The notes beneath the pieces are model-generated. The model worked only from the letters and a program-made list of their open reading frames with translations. It did no database searches and was not told the DNA's origin. The position numbers and the translations under genes are program-made. Of a stretch of 21,865 bases of DNA, positions 6,022-12,648 are shown piece by piece (positions within the stretch are counted from its first letter, which is position 1; each line of letters starts with the position of its first letter). The DNA comes from Bacteroidota bacterium (lineage in GTDB: Bacteria > Bacteroidota > Bacteroidia > Chitinophagales > Chitinophagaceae): positions 1 to 21,865 of the forward strand of contig JAEZIL010000003.1 of the NCBI GenBank assembly GCA_023436685.1, given 5' to 3'.

Positions 6022-6207
6022 ATGAAAGAGTTTTATATAAAAAATAAGGATGCGATAATAATAGCTTTAGCTACATTGGCCATTCCTGCTATTTGTTCTT
6101 TCTTTTATTTGTTAGGCAGTAGAGATTGCAAATATGACAACTACGTGTTGCAGCAACAGCTAAAATCTGCAAGAGATACAATAGAACGATGGCGGCCTAT
6201 CGAGTAG
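6022..6207 (+). CDS. Small single-span membrane protein, 61 aa
   Basis: I do not recognise this protein. It has a short basic N-terminus (MKEFYIKNKDA), one hydrophobic helix (about residues 12-32) and a soluble tail that looks helical (about 40-58, LQQQLKSARDTIERW). This resembles small phage or accessory membrane proteins with a coiled tail, but no assignment is justified. I prefer the ATG at 6022 over one six codons upstream, because the upstream stretch is only AT-rich spacer after the terminator. The 3' end overlaps by 11 bp the end of an oppositely oriented 33-aa membrane peptide. Confidence 0.5.
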   Translation: MKEFYIKNKDAIIIALATLAIPAICSFFYLLGSRDCKYDNYVLQQQLKSARDTIERWRPIE

Positions 6208-6298
6208 CCTTTTTACCTATTATATAACCAGCTACAATAGAAATAAAAGTTATTCCTATTAGTGCTGAAACGGCATAAAATGTGTCAATTAAAATCAT
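6197..6298 (-). CDS. Candidate 33-aa membrane peptide A
   Basis: This short minus-strand frame encodes a single hydrophobic helix (about residues 3-27, including YAVSALIGITFISIVAGYII) followed by a basic tail, KKATR. It lies 32 nt downstream of a second peptide of the same size and design, and the two share the sequence CGATAGG at their ends. Such architecture is known from type I toxins and from small phage proteins. No homology is recognised and coding is inferred only from composition and the tandem arrangement. Confidence 0.4.
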   Translation of the reverse strand: MILIDTFYAVSALIGITFISIVAGYIIGKKATR

Positions 6299-6330
6299 GT
6301 TCGATATTTATTATATTGAGATGTGGAAAC

Positions 6331-6429
6331 CTATCGAATAAGACGTCTTACTAAAAGGCATGATAATATCCCTGCTGTAATAAAGAGTGTCCAGTATATA
6401 ATGGTGCTATGCTCTATTAGAAATCCCAT
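6331..6429 (-). CDS. Candidate 32-aa membrane peptide B
   Basis: This is the upstream member of the pair. It encodes a hydrophobic helix (about residues 9-27, TIIYWTLFITAGILSCLLV) and a basic end, RRLIR, before the stop. Upstream on the minus strand a small hairpin, GCTGC (6441-6445 in plus orientation) with GCAGC (6454-6458), presents GGAGGGAG in its loop. Whether this affects initiation is unknown. Length, charge pattern and position parallel peptide A, which suggests an old tandem duplication or a two-peptide unit. Confidence 0.4.
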   Translation of the reverse strand: MGFLIEHSTIIYWTLFITAGILSCLLVRRLIR

Positions 6430-6465
6430 AGTACACTTGCGCTGCCTCCCTCCGCAGCCGAGCGC

Positions 6466-6496
6466 TTTGTTCTATAATTTATATTATGTTAAATAG
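6466..6496 (+). repeat. Copy 2 of the ~30-bp repeat (TTTGTTCTATAATTT...)
   Basis: It is identical to 4517-4531 over 15 bases and shares the following ATTATGTTAA and ATAG blocks. It lies about 1.95 kb from copy 1 in the same orientation, so the two copies bracket hicBA, the structured leader and the membrane peptides. Confidence 0.7.
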
Positions 6497-6513
6497 AAAA
6501 AATAGGCTTAAAA

Positions 6514-6536
6514 TAAAGCGACCTATGATCGCTTTA
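6514..6536 (-). terminator. Terminator of the 94-aa protein gene
   Basis: TAAAGCGA (6514-6521) pairs with TCGCTTTA (6529-6536) around a 7-nt loop. It lies about 22 nt after the stop of the minus-strand gene ending at 6559, and on that strand it is followed by TTT. Confidence 0.55.
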
Positions 6537-6558
6537 ATAATGTCATAGTAATCCTATT

Positions 6559-6843
6559 CTATTTCGGCTCATTCCTCTTCACAAACTGATCAAGGTATTT
6601 TTTGCACATACCCCATATATCAGTCTTCAATTTCTCATCGCTAACTTTTTGTGCAAACTGTTGTGCATGTTCGTCAAGCTCTCTTCCCAATGAATCCAGA
6701 TGGCTGTTATATGCTGCATACGAGTTACCTTCAGGCCCATTTGCAGCTGCACGACTTACATTGAACATATCTGCTGAGTGATTATCCACTAGCTTTTTAG
6801 CGATGTCACTAAACCTATCCAATTGATTTTGGTAGTTTTTCAT
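6559..6843 (-). CDS. Hypothetical helical protein, 94 aa
   Basis: No family is recognised. The protein appears all-helical and soluble, with heptad-like spacing (LDRFSDIAKKLVDN at about 8-21 and LGRELDEHAQQFAQKV at about 52-67). No signal peptide, membrane helix or catalytic motif is visible. It starts at the first ATG, which gives a natural MKNYQNQ N-terminus. The 182 bp on its upstream side (6844-7025) are AT-rich and show no convincing promoter box. A hairpin terminator follows. It marks the right side of the accessory patch. Confidence 0.6.
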   Translation of the reverse strand: MKNYQNQLDRFSDIAKKLVDNHSADMFNVSRAAANGPEGNSYAAYNSHLDSLGRELDEHAQQFAQKVSDEKLKTDIWGMCKKYLDQFVKRNEPK

Positions 6844-7025
6844 AACGGCAGATTTAAAATGTTGTATAACTTGTTACCCCTTATAATTGATACCTCACAT
6901 TACCTCATTCGCAGAATCCTATCAGATCGAATTATATTATCTTATTGTCATTAAACAGTCAGATATGTAAATATAATTCAAACTGTATGAAAAGGCAAAA
7001 AATTTGGGGTTAAATTATAAACATT
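6844..7025. other. 182-bp AT-rich gap without recognisable content
   Basis: It lies between the start of the 94-aa protein gene and the end of the ABC-F gene, both on the minus strand. I see no convincing promoter box, hairpin terminator or coding frame in it. Confidence 0.5.
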
Positions 7026-8654
7026 TTATACCAGTTCGCCATACATTTCGGCCTTCAGTGCCTTTACCCGGGCATCTTCACGATATTCATCAAAGCTCAT
7101 CTCCCTATCTATAAGGCCATTTGGCGTTATTTCCAGTATTCTGTCTGCCACGGTTTGTGCCAGCTCATGATCTCGTGTGGTAAATAGTATGGTACCTTTA
7201 AAGTCCTTCATACCATTATTGAGCGCAGTGATACTTTCCAGGTCAAGGTGGTTGGTTGGTTCGTCAAACAACAGTACGTTACCTTTCAGCATCATCATGC
7301 GGCTTATCATACAACGCATTTTTTCGCCCCCGCTCAATACACTACATTTTTTCAGTGTTTCTTCGCCCGAGAACAGCATGCGGCCCAGGAAGCCACGGAT
7401 GAAGGTCTCATCTTTTTCTTCAGAATATTGGCGCAACCAGTCGATCAGGTTAAGGTCTTTGCCTTCAAAAAATTCTGTATTATCGGCCGGTAGGTATGTA
7501 GGTGTAATAGTAACACCCCATTTATAGCTACCGTCAAAATCAGTATCCTCGCCTGCCAGTATTTTATAGAAGGCCGTTGTTGCCAGGCCATTTTCAGATA
7601 GTATAGCTACCTTTTGGCCACGCTTCAGGTCGAAGCTAATGTCCTTGAACATCTGCTCACCATTCAGCTTTTTGCCCAATCCTTTTACCTCCAGTATCTG
7701 GTCTCCAGCTTCACGCACCTGATTATTGAACAGTATGGCGGGATATTTCCGGTTAGATGCTACCATCTCATCCAGCTTAATTTTATCAAGCGCTTTTTTA
7801 CGGCTCGTAGCTTGTTTCGATTTTGATGCATTGGCAGAGAAACGTGCAATGAACTCTTTCAGTTCAGCAATTTTATCTTCTGCCTTCTTATTCGAATCAG
7901 TACGTTGCTTCAGCAACAACTGGCTCGATTCATACCAGAATGAATAGTTACCGGTAAAGATGGTGATCTTACCAAAATCTATATCGGCAACGTGCGTACA
8001 TACGGTATCCAGGAAGTGACGATCGTGCGATACAACCAGTACTACTTTATCATAGTCGGCCAGGAAATTCTCCAGCCATACTATCGTTTCCAGGTCAAGA
8101 TCGTTGGTAGGTTCATCCAGCAGCAGAATGTCGGGGTTTCCGAATAGTGCTTGTGCTAAAAGCACACGTACTTTCTGGTTACCATCCAGCTCTTTTAGCA
8201 GTTTTGTATGAAACTCTTCTTTTATACCCAGATTGCTCAATAATGTAGCTGCATCGCTTTCTGCGTTCCAGCCATCCATTTCCGCAAATAAACCTTCCAG
8301 CTCGCCTGCTTTTATACCGTCTTCTTCCGTAAAGTCTTCCTTAGCATACAGTTCGTCCTTCGCTTTCATGATATCGAACAGCTTGCCATTGCCCCTGATA
8401 ACAGTTTCCAGAACAGGATATTCATCAAAAGCATAGTGGTTTTGTGTCAGTACGCTCATGCGCTGGTCTTTCCCTATTTCTACCCTTCCGGTAGTTGGGT
8501 CTATCTCTCCCGAAAGAATTTTGAGGAAGGTAGATTTACCTGCACCGTTAGCGCCAATGATACCATAACAATTCCCCTCTGTGAAACGGATGTTCACATC
8601 TTCAAACAACACGCGCTTGCCGTAGCGTAGCGATAAATTATTAACTGAAAGCAT
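7026..8654 (-). CDS. ABC-F family ATPase (YbiT-like), second ATP site degenerate
   Basis: ABC-F proteins lack membrane domains and act on the ribosome, in translation or antibiotic protection. The 542-aa protein has two ATPase domains joined by a charged linker (about 245-295), the region that reaches toward P-site tRNA. Domain 1 is intact: Walker A GANGAGKS (34-41), Walker B ILLLDEPTNDLD (176-187) and switch SHDRHF (209-214), but its signature reads LDGNQ (156-160). Domain 2 has the signature LSGGEK (440-445) and Walker B LLFDEPTNHLD (461-471), yet its Walker A is SENGLATT (353-360), lacking the GK pair, and its switch is TTRDHEL (492-498). All losses fall in the same composite site. The start is similar to YbiT; no resistance function can be inferred. 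It has its own promoter at 8718-8725. Confidence 0.93.
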   Translation of the reverse strand: MLSVNNLSLRYGKRVLFEDVNIRFTEGNCYGIIGANGAGKSTFLKILSGEIDPTTGRVEIGKDQRMSVLTQNHYAFDEYPVLETVIRGNGKLFDIMKAKDELYAKEDFTEEDGIKAGELEGLFAEMDGWNAESDAATLLSNLGIKEEFHTKLLKELDGNQKVRVLLAQALFGNPDILLLDEPTNDLDLETIVWLENFLADYDKVVLVVSHDRHFLDTVCTHVADIDFGKITIFTGNYSFWYESSQLLLKQRTDSNKKAEDKIAELKEFIARFSANASKSKQATSRKKALDKIKLDEMVASNRKYPAILFNNQVREAGDQILEVKGLGKKLNGEQMFKDISFDLKRGQKVAILSENGLATTAFYKILAGEDTDFDGSYKWGVTITPTYLPADNTEFFEGKDLNLIDWLRQYSEEKDETFIRGFLGRMLFSGEETLKKCSVLSGGEKMRCMISRMMMLKGNVLLFDEPTNHLDLESITALNNGMKDFKGTILFTTRDHELAQTVADRILEITPNGLIDREMSFDEYREDARVKALKAEMYGELV

Positions 8655-8697
8655 GTATTAATTAAAATTCAAAAGTCAAAATTCAAAAAGGAGTAAG

Positions 8698-8715
8698 CCT
8701 CCTTCTGAAAGGAGG
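8698..8715. repeat. Perfect hairpin at the 5' end of the ABC-F leader
   Basis: CCTCCTT (8698-8704) pairs with AAGGAGG (8709-8715) around a 4-nt loop. It begins 2 nt downstream of the minus-strand -7 box, so it would lie at or across the transcription start. It is followed on the minus strand by a T-rich stretch with two TTTTGAATTTT-like repeats. Confidence 0.5.
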
Positions 8716-8717
8716 TG

Positions 8718-8725
8718 CAAAGGTA
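8718..8725 (-). promoter_or_regulatory. -7 box of the ABC-F gene
   Basis: TACCTTTG on the minus strand, extended to TACCTTTGCAC, is identical to the 11-mer in the ABC exporter promoter at 2300-2310. No TTTG is seen at the -33 distance. The leader to the ATG at 8654 would be about 57 nt. Confidence 0.55.
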
Positions 8726-8754
8726 CGAAAATATAGGCGGTTTATGAATTCTTA

Positions 8755-9252
8755 TCAGGAGTTAACCACACCTGTAAACAGCACATTTTTATTGCGCAGA
8801 TCTATGCCGCCCTCAAGGTAAGATTTAAGATTGGCCAAATAGAAGGTCCAGCCTACCTGGCAGCCCATGTTGTAGTTTACCATGCCATGCTCATCGGTAG
8901 GTATACCCTCTTGCGTTACCATTACAATACTCTCCCCTCCAACAGTGCCAATATTTACAGTAACCTCGGCACCGCCACTAAAGGAGAATTTTATCATATC
9001 CTTATGGTTGGTATCCAGTATTTCGCCTTTTTCAAAAGTATCGTCGCTGTAGCCATGCCAGTACCATTCATAGCTATCACCCTCGCGTACCGATGCTTCG
9101 GGCGCTAACACTTCCCCATCCTGGTAAAATATAGCCGAGCGGAGAAACCATTTTTCCAGCAAAGTAGGTACCGACCAACAATCGTATATATCATCTACAT
9201 CAGCATCTATATTGATTTTTAGTACAAATTTGCTCCAGTCGTGCTTTTCCAT
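8755..9252 (-). CDS. SRPBCC (AHSA1/START-like) domain protein
   Basis: This is a 165-aa single-domain protein of the Bet v1/SRPBCC helix-grip fold, a hydrophobic-pocket fold often called AHSA1-like in bacteria. The N-terminal pattern is typical: a strand FVLKINIDADVDDIYDCWS (about 9-27), then LLEKWFL (32-38), in which the sequence before the Trp-Phe pair forms the first helix. Central strands alternate with EWYWHGYSDD and MIKFSFSGGAEVTVNIG, and a long C-terminal helix (QVGWTFYLANLKSYLEGG, about 131-148) closes the pocket. No catalytic residues are known for the group. Ligand and role are unknown. It lies 47 bp after the terminase-like gene on the same strand and may share its transcript. Confidence 0.85.
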   Translation of the reverse strand: MEKHDWSKFVLKINIDADVDDIYDCWSVPTLLEKWFLRSAIFYQDGEVLAPEASVREGDSYEWYWHGYSDDTFEKGEILDTNHKDMIKFSFSGGAEVTVNIGTVGGESIVMVTQEGIPTDEHGMVNYNMGCQVGWTFYLANLKSYLEGGIDLRNKNVLFTGVVNS

Positions 9253-9299
9253 AAGTGTGTTAGTTTTTTTAACGTTGCTAATTTATGTGTAATACTTGT

Positions 9300-9944
9300 T
9301 TATGGTACGTTAAGGTTAGCAGGCTTATTCCATATAGGGCTCACCCTGGGCAAAATTAATTCAGGTAGCTCGTTATATGTAATACGCCGCTTTTTGATAA
9401 ATGTTGTGTTTTGTTGTTTCGACGGCAAAATCGTGCCATTTGTTGTATCCGGTTGCTTTTTGTTGTCTTTTGTTTCGGGTATATAAATTTCGCGGTATAG
9501 CTCCCCTATTTCTTCCTCAATTTCAGCCCCGTTTGTTTCGGCTTTGTTGTACAGACCGGCTATTTTGTTGTCGATATCTATGGCCTTGAGGCGCTGGTTG
9601 ATGGTAGGCAGTAAAGCACCCGTGCGCCATATATCCCGGCCAACGGGTATGGACTGCGGCACCAGCTCTCCCCTTGCGATACTGGCTAGCATGGCCCGCT
9701 TCTCACTAACCGAGAGCAATTCTACCTTAAGCTGGTCTTTTAGTTCAGTTTCGGCCTGGCCGCGTACGGTTTGTAGGGTAAGTTTAATGGCCTCGGATAC
9801 ATCGGGGCGGCGCAGCAGGCGGTTAGCGGCACTTTCAAGGGCGGTTTCGTTATTGCTTTTCGAATTATAAGCTGCTTTATACGCAGCTACTTTATCACCG
9901 CTTTGCAGGTAGTAGGTGATAAAACTGTGTTGCTTGATGTTCAT
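9300..9944 (-). CDS. Solitary phage terminase small subunit-like protein
   Basis: Residues about 3-55 read as the terminase small-subunit DNA-binding region: FITYYLQSGDKVAAYKAAY (8-26), a Ser/Asn turn, and AANRLLRRPDVSEAI (39-53). The segment near residues 79-92 (SEKRAMLASIARGE) also recurs in that family. In phages this subunit recognises the packaging site for the large ATPase. Here no large terminase, portal or capsid gene is nearby, so a packaging role is unlikely; the gene may be a prophage remnant or a domesticated DNA-binding protein. The tail (about 148-214) is low-complexity, rich in Asn, Gln, Lys and Thr. A TATTTTTG -7 box lies upstream. The 214-aa frame is intact. Confidence 0.65.
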   Translation of the reverse strand: MNIKQHSFITYYLQSGDKVAAYKAAYNSKSNNETALESAANRLLRRPDVSEAIKLTLQTVRGQAETELKDQLKVELLSVSEKRAMLASIARGELVPQSIPVGRDIWRTGALLPTINQRLKAIDIDNKIAGLYNKAETNGAEIEEEIGELYREIYIPETKDNKKQPDTTNGTILPSKQQNTTFIKKRRITYNELPELILPRVSPIWNKPANLNVP

Positions 9945-9967
9945 GATGGTGATAGAATTTATTACAG

Positions 9968-9975
9968 CAAAAATA
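9968..9975 (-). promoter_or_regulatory. Candidate -7 box of the terminase-like gene
   Basis: TATTTTTG on the minus strand fits TAnnTTTG and lies 23 nt before the ATG at 9944. The surroundings are very AT-rich, so a chance match is possible. Confidence 0.4.
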
Positions 9976-10028
9976 CAATAAAATTTAATTATTATATTTA
10001 TATCTTAAATTAATCACCAAAATATTTT

Positions 10029-10442
10029 ATGAAAGAAACCATCAGCAAATTATCACTGGCATTTTTTGCAGTAGCCGTTGTTATCGCGCTTTATTCATTC
10101 AGTCCATCTTCTGCGCCGGCCGATGGTGTAGTATATGAATACAAGCAGTTTTCCACCATCGAATCGGTAGTGCCGGGCGGCCTGGGCAGGTCTCGGATAC
10201 TTACTACCGATGACGGCGGGCAGACCATTGAAAAAGAACTAAAAAACTTTTACAGCATGGTAGCCATCAACTTTGGTAACATTACTAACAACGACCGCGC
10301 TATAGTAGACCGTATCAACGAATACAGCGCACAGGGCTGGGAACTGTTTACTGTATCTACGGGATCGCAGGAACAGGTATCGAGCGGCAGCAGTTCGGGC
10401 GGATTATTTATATCGCGCTACCTGTTCAGAAGGGCGAAATAG
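10029..10442 (+). CDS. DUF4177-like protein with N-terminal membrane anchor
   Basis: This is a 137-aa protein with a hydrophobic N-terminal helix (about residues 8-25, LSLAFFAVAVVIALYSFS) that is either a signal peptide or an anchor. The rest resembles DUF4177: an initial strand VVYEYKQFST (34-43) and the hallmark INEYSAQGWELFTVSTG (about 96-112) near the C-terminus, ending with a strand and basic residues (LFISRYLFRRAK). The middle carries an unusual insert (GGLGRSRILTTDDGG, about 50-64). DUF4177 proteins have no defined biochemical function. It is divergent from the terminase-like gene, 84 bp apart, and ends before a strong bidirectional hairpin. Confidence 0.7.
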   Translation: MKETISKLSLAFFAVAVVIALYSFSPSSAPADGVVYEYKQFSTIESVVPGGLGRSRILTTDDGGQTIEKELKNFYSMVAINFGNITNNDRAIVDRINEYSAQGWELFTVSTGSQEQVSSGSSSGGLFISRYLFRRAK

Positions 10443-10451
10443 TATTAAATG

Positions 10452-10482
10452 ATAAATGCAGGGCAATTGACCCTGCATTTAT
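10452..10482. terminator. Bidirectional terminator between convergent genes
   Basis: ATAAATGCAGGG (10452-10463) pairs fully with CCCTGCATTTAT (10471-10482) around CAATTGA. It separates the stops at 10442 (plus) and 10502 (minus) and has AT-rich flanks on both sides. Confidence 0.75.
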
Positions 10483-10501
10483 ACTACAAGACCTTAGTGT
10501 T

Positions 10502-12124
10502 TTATCGTTTCGTAAGCATACGGCTTACACTACCGTTTATTGTTTTTACCGATACGATATAGTTGCCCGATGCCAGGCTACTCAGATCCAACAAGCTTAC
10601 AGCTGTATTGGGCTGTATACGCAATACCATCTGCCCCATTGCCGACATCACAGTTATTGCATCGGCTTTCCCTGCACATTCTACATATACACTATTAGTA
10701 GCCGGATTGGGGTATAAATTGAAGCTAATATTTTGCTTTACATCGGAAACGGCTAGCATCACCCTGAGTGTATCATCGGCAATTTTTGCATTGGGCACAC
10801 CGTAGCCCGTAGTATTATCGGGAAAATCGTAATTGTGTGCACTTCTCCTGATAGCCTGTATTATCTGGTAGTTGTTAGCCGTTGGGTTGGCCTGTTTAAG
10901 GCAAGCGGCAAGGCCCGCTATTTGCGGTGCCGATGAGGAGGTACCGCCATAAGAGCTAAGCAATGGCGTACCATCAGTATTCAGGCTTACTACATTAATG
11001 GTTTGTCCGGCTACATCGGGCTTTATACGGCTATCGGCGGTAGGGCCAAAAGAAGATATACCATCGTAAGTTTTATCGTTTCTTGCGCCACCTACACATA
11101 AGATACTATCCACATCGCAAGGGGTACATAGTATACCGGAATTGCCCGCTGAATTGACCAGTACCAAGCCTTTTGCCGCTGCAATGCGCGCACCGGTACT
11201 GGCAATAGTGGTTTTACCATCCATATCGGCCAGGTCGTAATCACCCTCACCTGCATCAAAATCTTTATAACTAATAGAGGCACTAATAATATCTGCTCCC
11301 TGCGCTTCGGCCCATTCTATACCTGCTACATAGCTAAATTCATCCTGGTGGGTTTCGGTAAACTGGTCATCGGTAATACCCAACAGCACATCTACCGCCG
11401 GTGCCATGCCTACATAATGATCTTTTATATTGCCCAACATATATGCTGCACAGAAAGTGCCATGCGAGTCTTTATGAAATACATCAGCGGAATTATCCCA
11501 AAAGTCGTAAGTAGCTTTAATGCCGTTGCGGGCTCGGATAGAGTCGAACCCTGTATTCTGATCCAGATAACGGAACCCGGCATCGAGGAAAGCTACAGTA
11601 ATACCAGCGCCTGTATATCCTTTATCGTGCAGGTAATCGATACCGTACAGCAGGTTCTGCGGGGCGGCGTCCCCGTAGTTAATAGTACTGTTTGTCCTGT
11701 TGACCACAGGGGTATTAGCCTTGCCTGGCAGCATAGAGGAAAGCTCCTCGCCGAATTTGTTTGTAGATGAAGGTGTACCCTTCACCTCCATTACCTTTTG
11801 AATATGTGCTGAGGCCGAAGTTAGCTGTACAGGCTCCATGTCGCTTTCCACAAGTGCTGCATTCAGCCAGCGCGAAGTGCTTATTATTCTCACTTTATTA
11901 TGCTCCAGGCCTGCCAGGTAGGCAGGGTTAACGGCTATATCATGCCTATCGAACCCGAGGCCGTTTTTTTGCCGCTTTTCAATGGCTAAAGGCGTAAGAG
12001 AGGTAGTAATATCAGCAGCTTTATATTGCGCATTGCCTTTATCAGCAAAGTACACAATGTATTTTTTAGCATTAACCGAAAGACTAAGGCCTATGGATAG
12101 AAGCAATAGTAGCACTTTATTCAT
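10502..12124 (-). CDS. Subtilisin-like serine peptidase with T9SS C-terminal sorting domain
   Basis: This is a secreted S8 family protease of 540 aa. A Sec signal peptide (MNKVLLLLLSIGLSLSVNA) is followed by a prodomain-like region to about residue 150. The catalytic triad is visible: Asp181 in AFLDAGF, His221 in DSHGTFCAAYM and Ser396 in GGTSSSAP, with oxyanion Asn328 in NSAGNSG. Residues about 468-540 (start FNLYPNPATNSVYVE, later GNYIVSVKT, end RMLTKR) form a type A sorting domain for the type IX secretion system, so the enzyme should cross the outer membrane and be released or attached at the cell surface. The substrate is unknown. The gene stands alone between a bidirectional terminator and a divergent gene. 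Confidence 0.95.
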   Translation of the reverse strand: MNKVLLLLLSIGLSLSVNAKKYIVYFADKGNAQYKAADITTSLTPLAIEKRQKNGLGFDRHDIAVNPAYLAGLEHNKVRIISTSRWLNAALVESDMEPVQLTSASAHIQKVMEVKGTPSSTNKFGEELSSMLPGKANTPVVNRTNSTINYGDAAPQNLLYGIDYLHDKGYTGAGITVAFLDAGFRYLDQNTGFDSIRARNGIKATYDFWDNSADVFHKDSHGTFCAAYMLGNIKDHYVGMAPAVDVLLGITDDQFTETHQDEFSYVAGIEWAEAQGADIISASISYKDFDAGEGDYDLADMDGKTTIASTGARIAAAKGLVLVNSAGNSGILCTPCDVDSILCVGGARNDKTYDGISSFGPTADSRIKPDVAGQTINVVSLNTDGTPLLSSYGGTSSSAPQIAGLAACLKQANPTANNYQIIQAIRRSAHNYDFPDNTTGYGVPNAKIADDTLRVMLAVSDVKQNISFNLYPNPATNSVYVECAGKADAITVMSAMGQMVLRIQPNTAVSLLDLSSLASGNYIVSVKTINGSVSRMLTKR

Positions 12125-12239
12125 GTCTTAAAATTACTATATGGTGACTGTAAATGGTAATTTCCGGTGGTATTATGACATATGGATTACTTACTACATT
12201 TTACCGCTACTTTTACAGGCAGAACATATACCAAATAAA

Positions 12240-12584
12240 ATGAGCAACCAGATAACAGAATTTAACGACTACCGCGCCAGGATGAATGAAGTGATATTGG
12301 GCAAGCAGAATAAGGTAATCAACCGCTTATTTAACCTGGATACAAATACATACGCCGAAGGTGCATTGAGCACTAAAACAAAAGAAATGCTGGGCCTTGT
12401 GGCCAGCATGGTATTGCGCTGCGACGATTGTATTAAATACCACCTTGGAAAATGCCATGAGCAAGGCATAAACACTGAAGAGATGTATGAGATATTTGCT
12501 GTGGCTAATATTGTAGGCGGCACTATAGTGATACCACATACCCGCCGCGCGGCAGAATATTGGGAAGAATTACAAAACCAGTAG
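12240..12584 (+). CDS. Carboxymuconolactone decarboxylase-family protein, AhpD-like
   Basis: This small helical protein of 114 aa carries the redox motif of the AhpD branch: Glu49-x11-Cys61-x2-Cys64-x3-His68, in the segment CDDCIKYHLGKCHEQG. AhpD-like proteins relay a proton through Glu and His to a Cys pair and act as thiol-based peroxidases or reductases, whereas the decarboxylases of the same fold lack the Cys pair. A disulfide redox role is therefore more likely than decarboxylation. The start is ATG 12240, because the 33 extra codons of a longer frame (ATG 12141) are not protein-like and cover the promoter region. It ends 21 bp before a strong terminator shared with the aminotransferase gene. 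Confidence 0.88.
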   Translation: MSNQITEFNDYRARMNEVILGKQNKVINRLFNLDTNTYAEGALSTKTKEMLGLVASMVLRCDDCIKYHLGKCHEQGINTEEMYEIFAVANIVGGTIVIPHTRRAAEYWEELQNQ

Positions 12585-12604
12585 GGAATAGCTGACAAAA
12601 AAAT

Positions 12605-12626
12605 AAAGCCTGCAAATGCAGGCTTT
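12605..12626. terminator. Bidirectional terminator between convergent genes
   Basis: AAAGCCTGC (12605-12613) pairs with GCAGGCTTT (12618-12626) around AAAT and is followed by further T residues on the plus strand. On the minus strand the stem is also followed by a T-rich tract. Confidence 0.85.
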
Positions 12627-12648
12627 TTATTTATATTAAAATCTATAG

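Noticed and set aside
7177..7947. Plus-strand frames within the ABC-F gene
   Set aside because: They are antisense shadows of a gene with complete family motifs and carry no motifs of their own.
11348..11770. 140-aa plus-strand frame
   Set aside because: It lies antisense to the catalytic domain of the subtilase and has no recognisable features.
12141..12239. Longer start (ATG 12141) for the AhpD-like protein
   Set aside because: The added residues are aromatic and hydrophobic without family similarity, and they occupy the promoter space of two divergent genes; ATG 12240 gives the normal family length.
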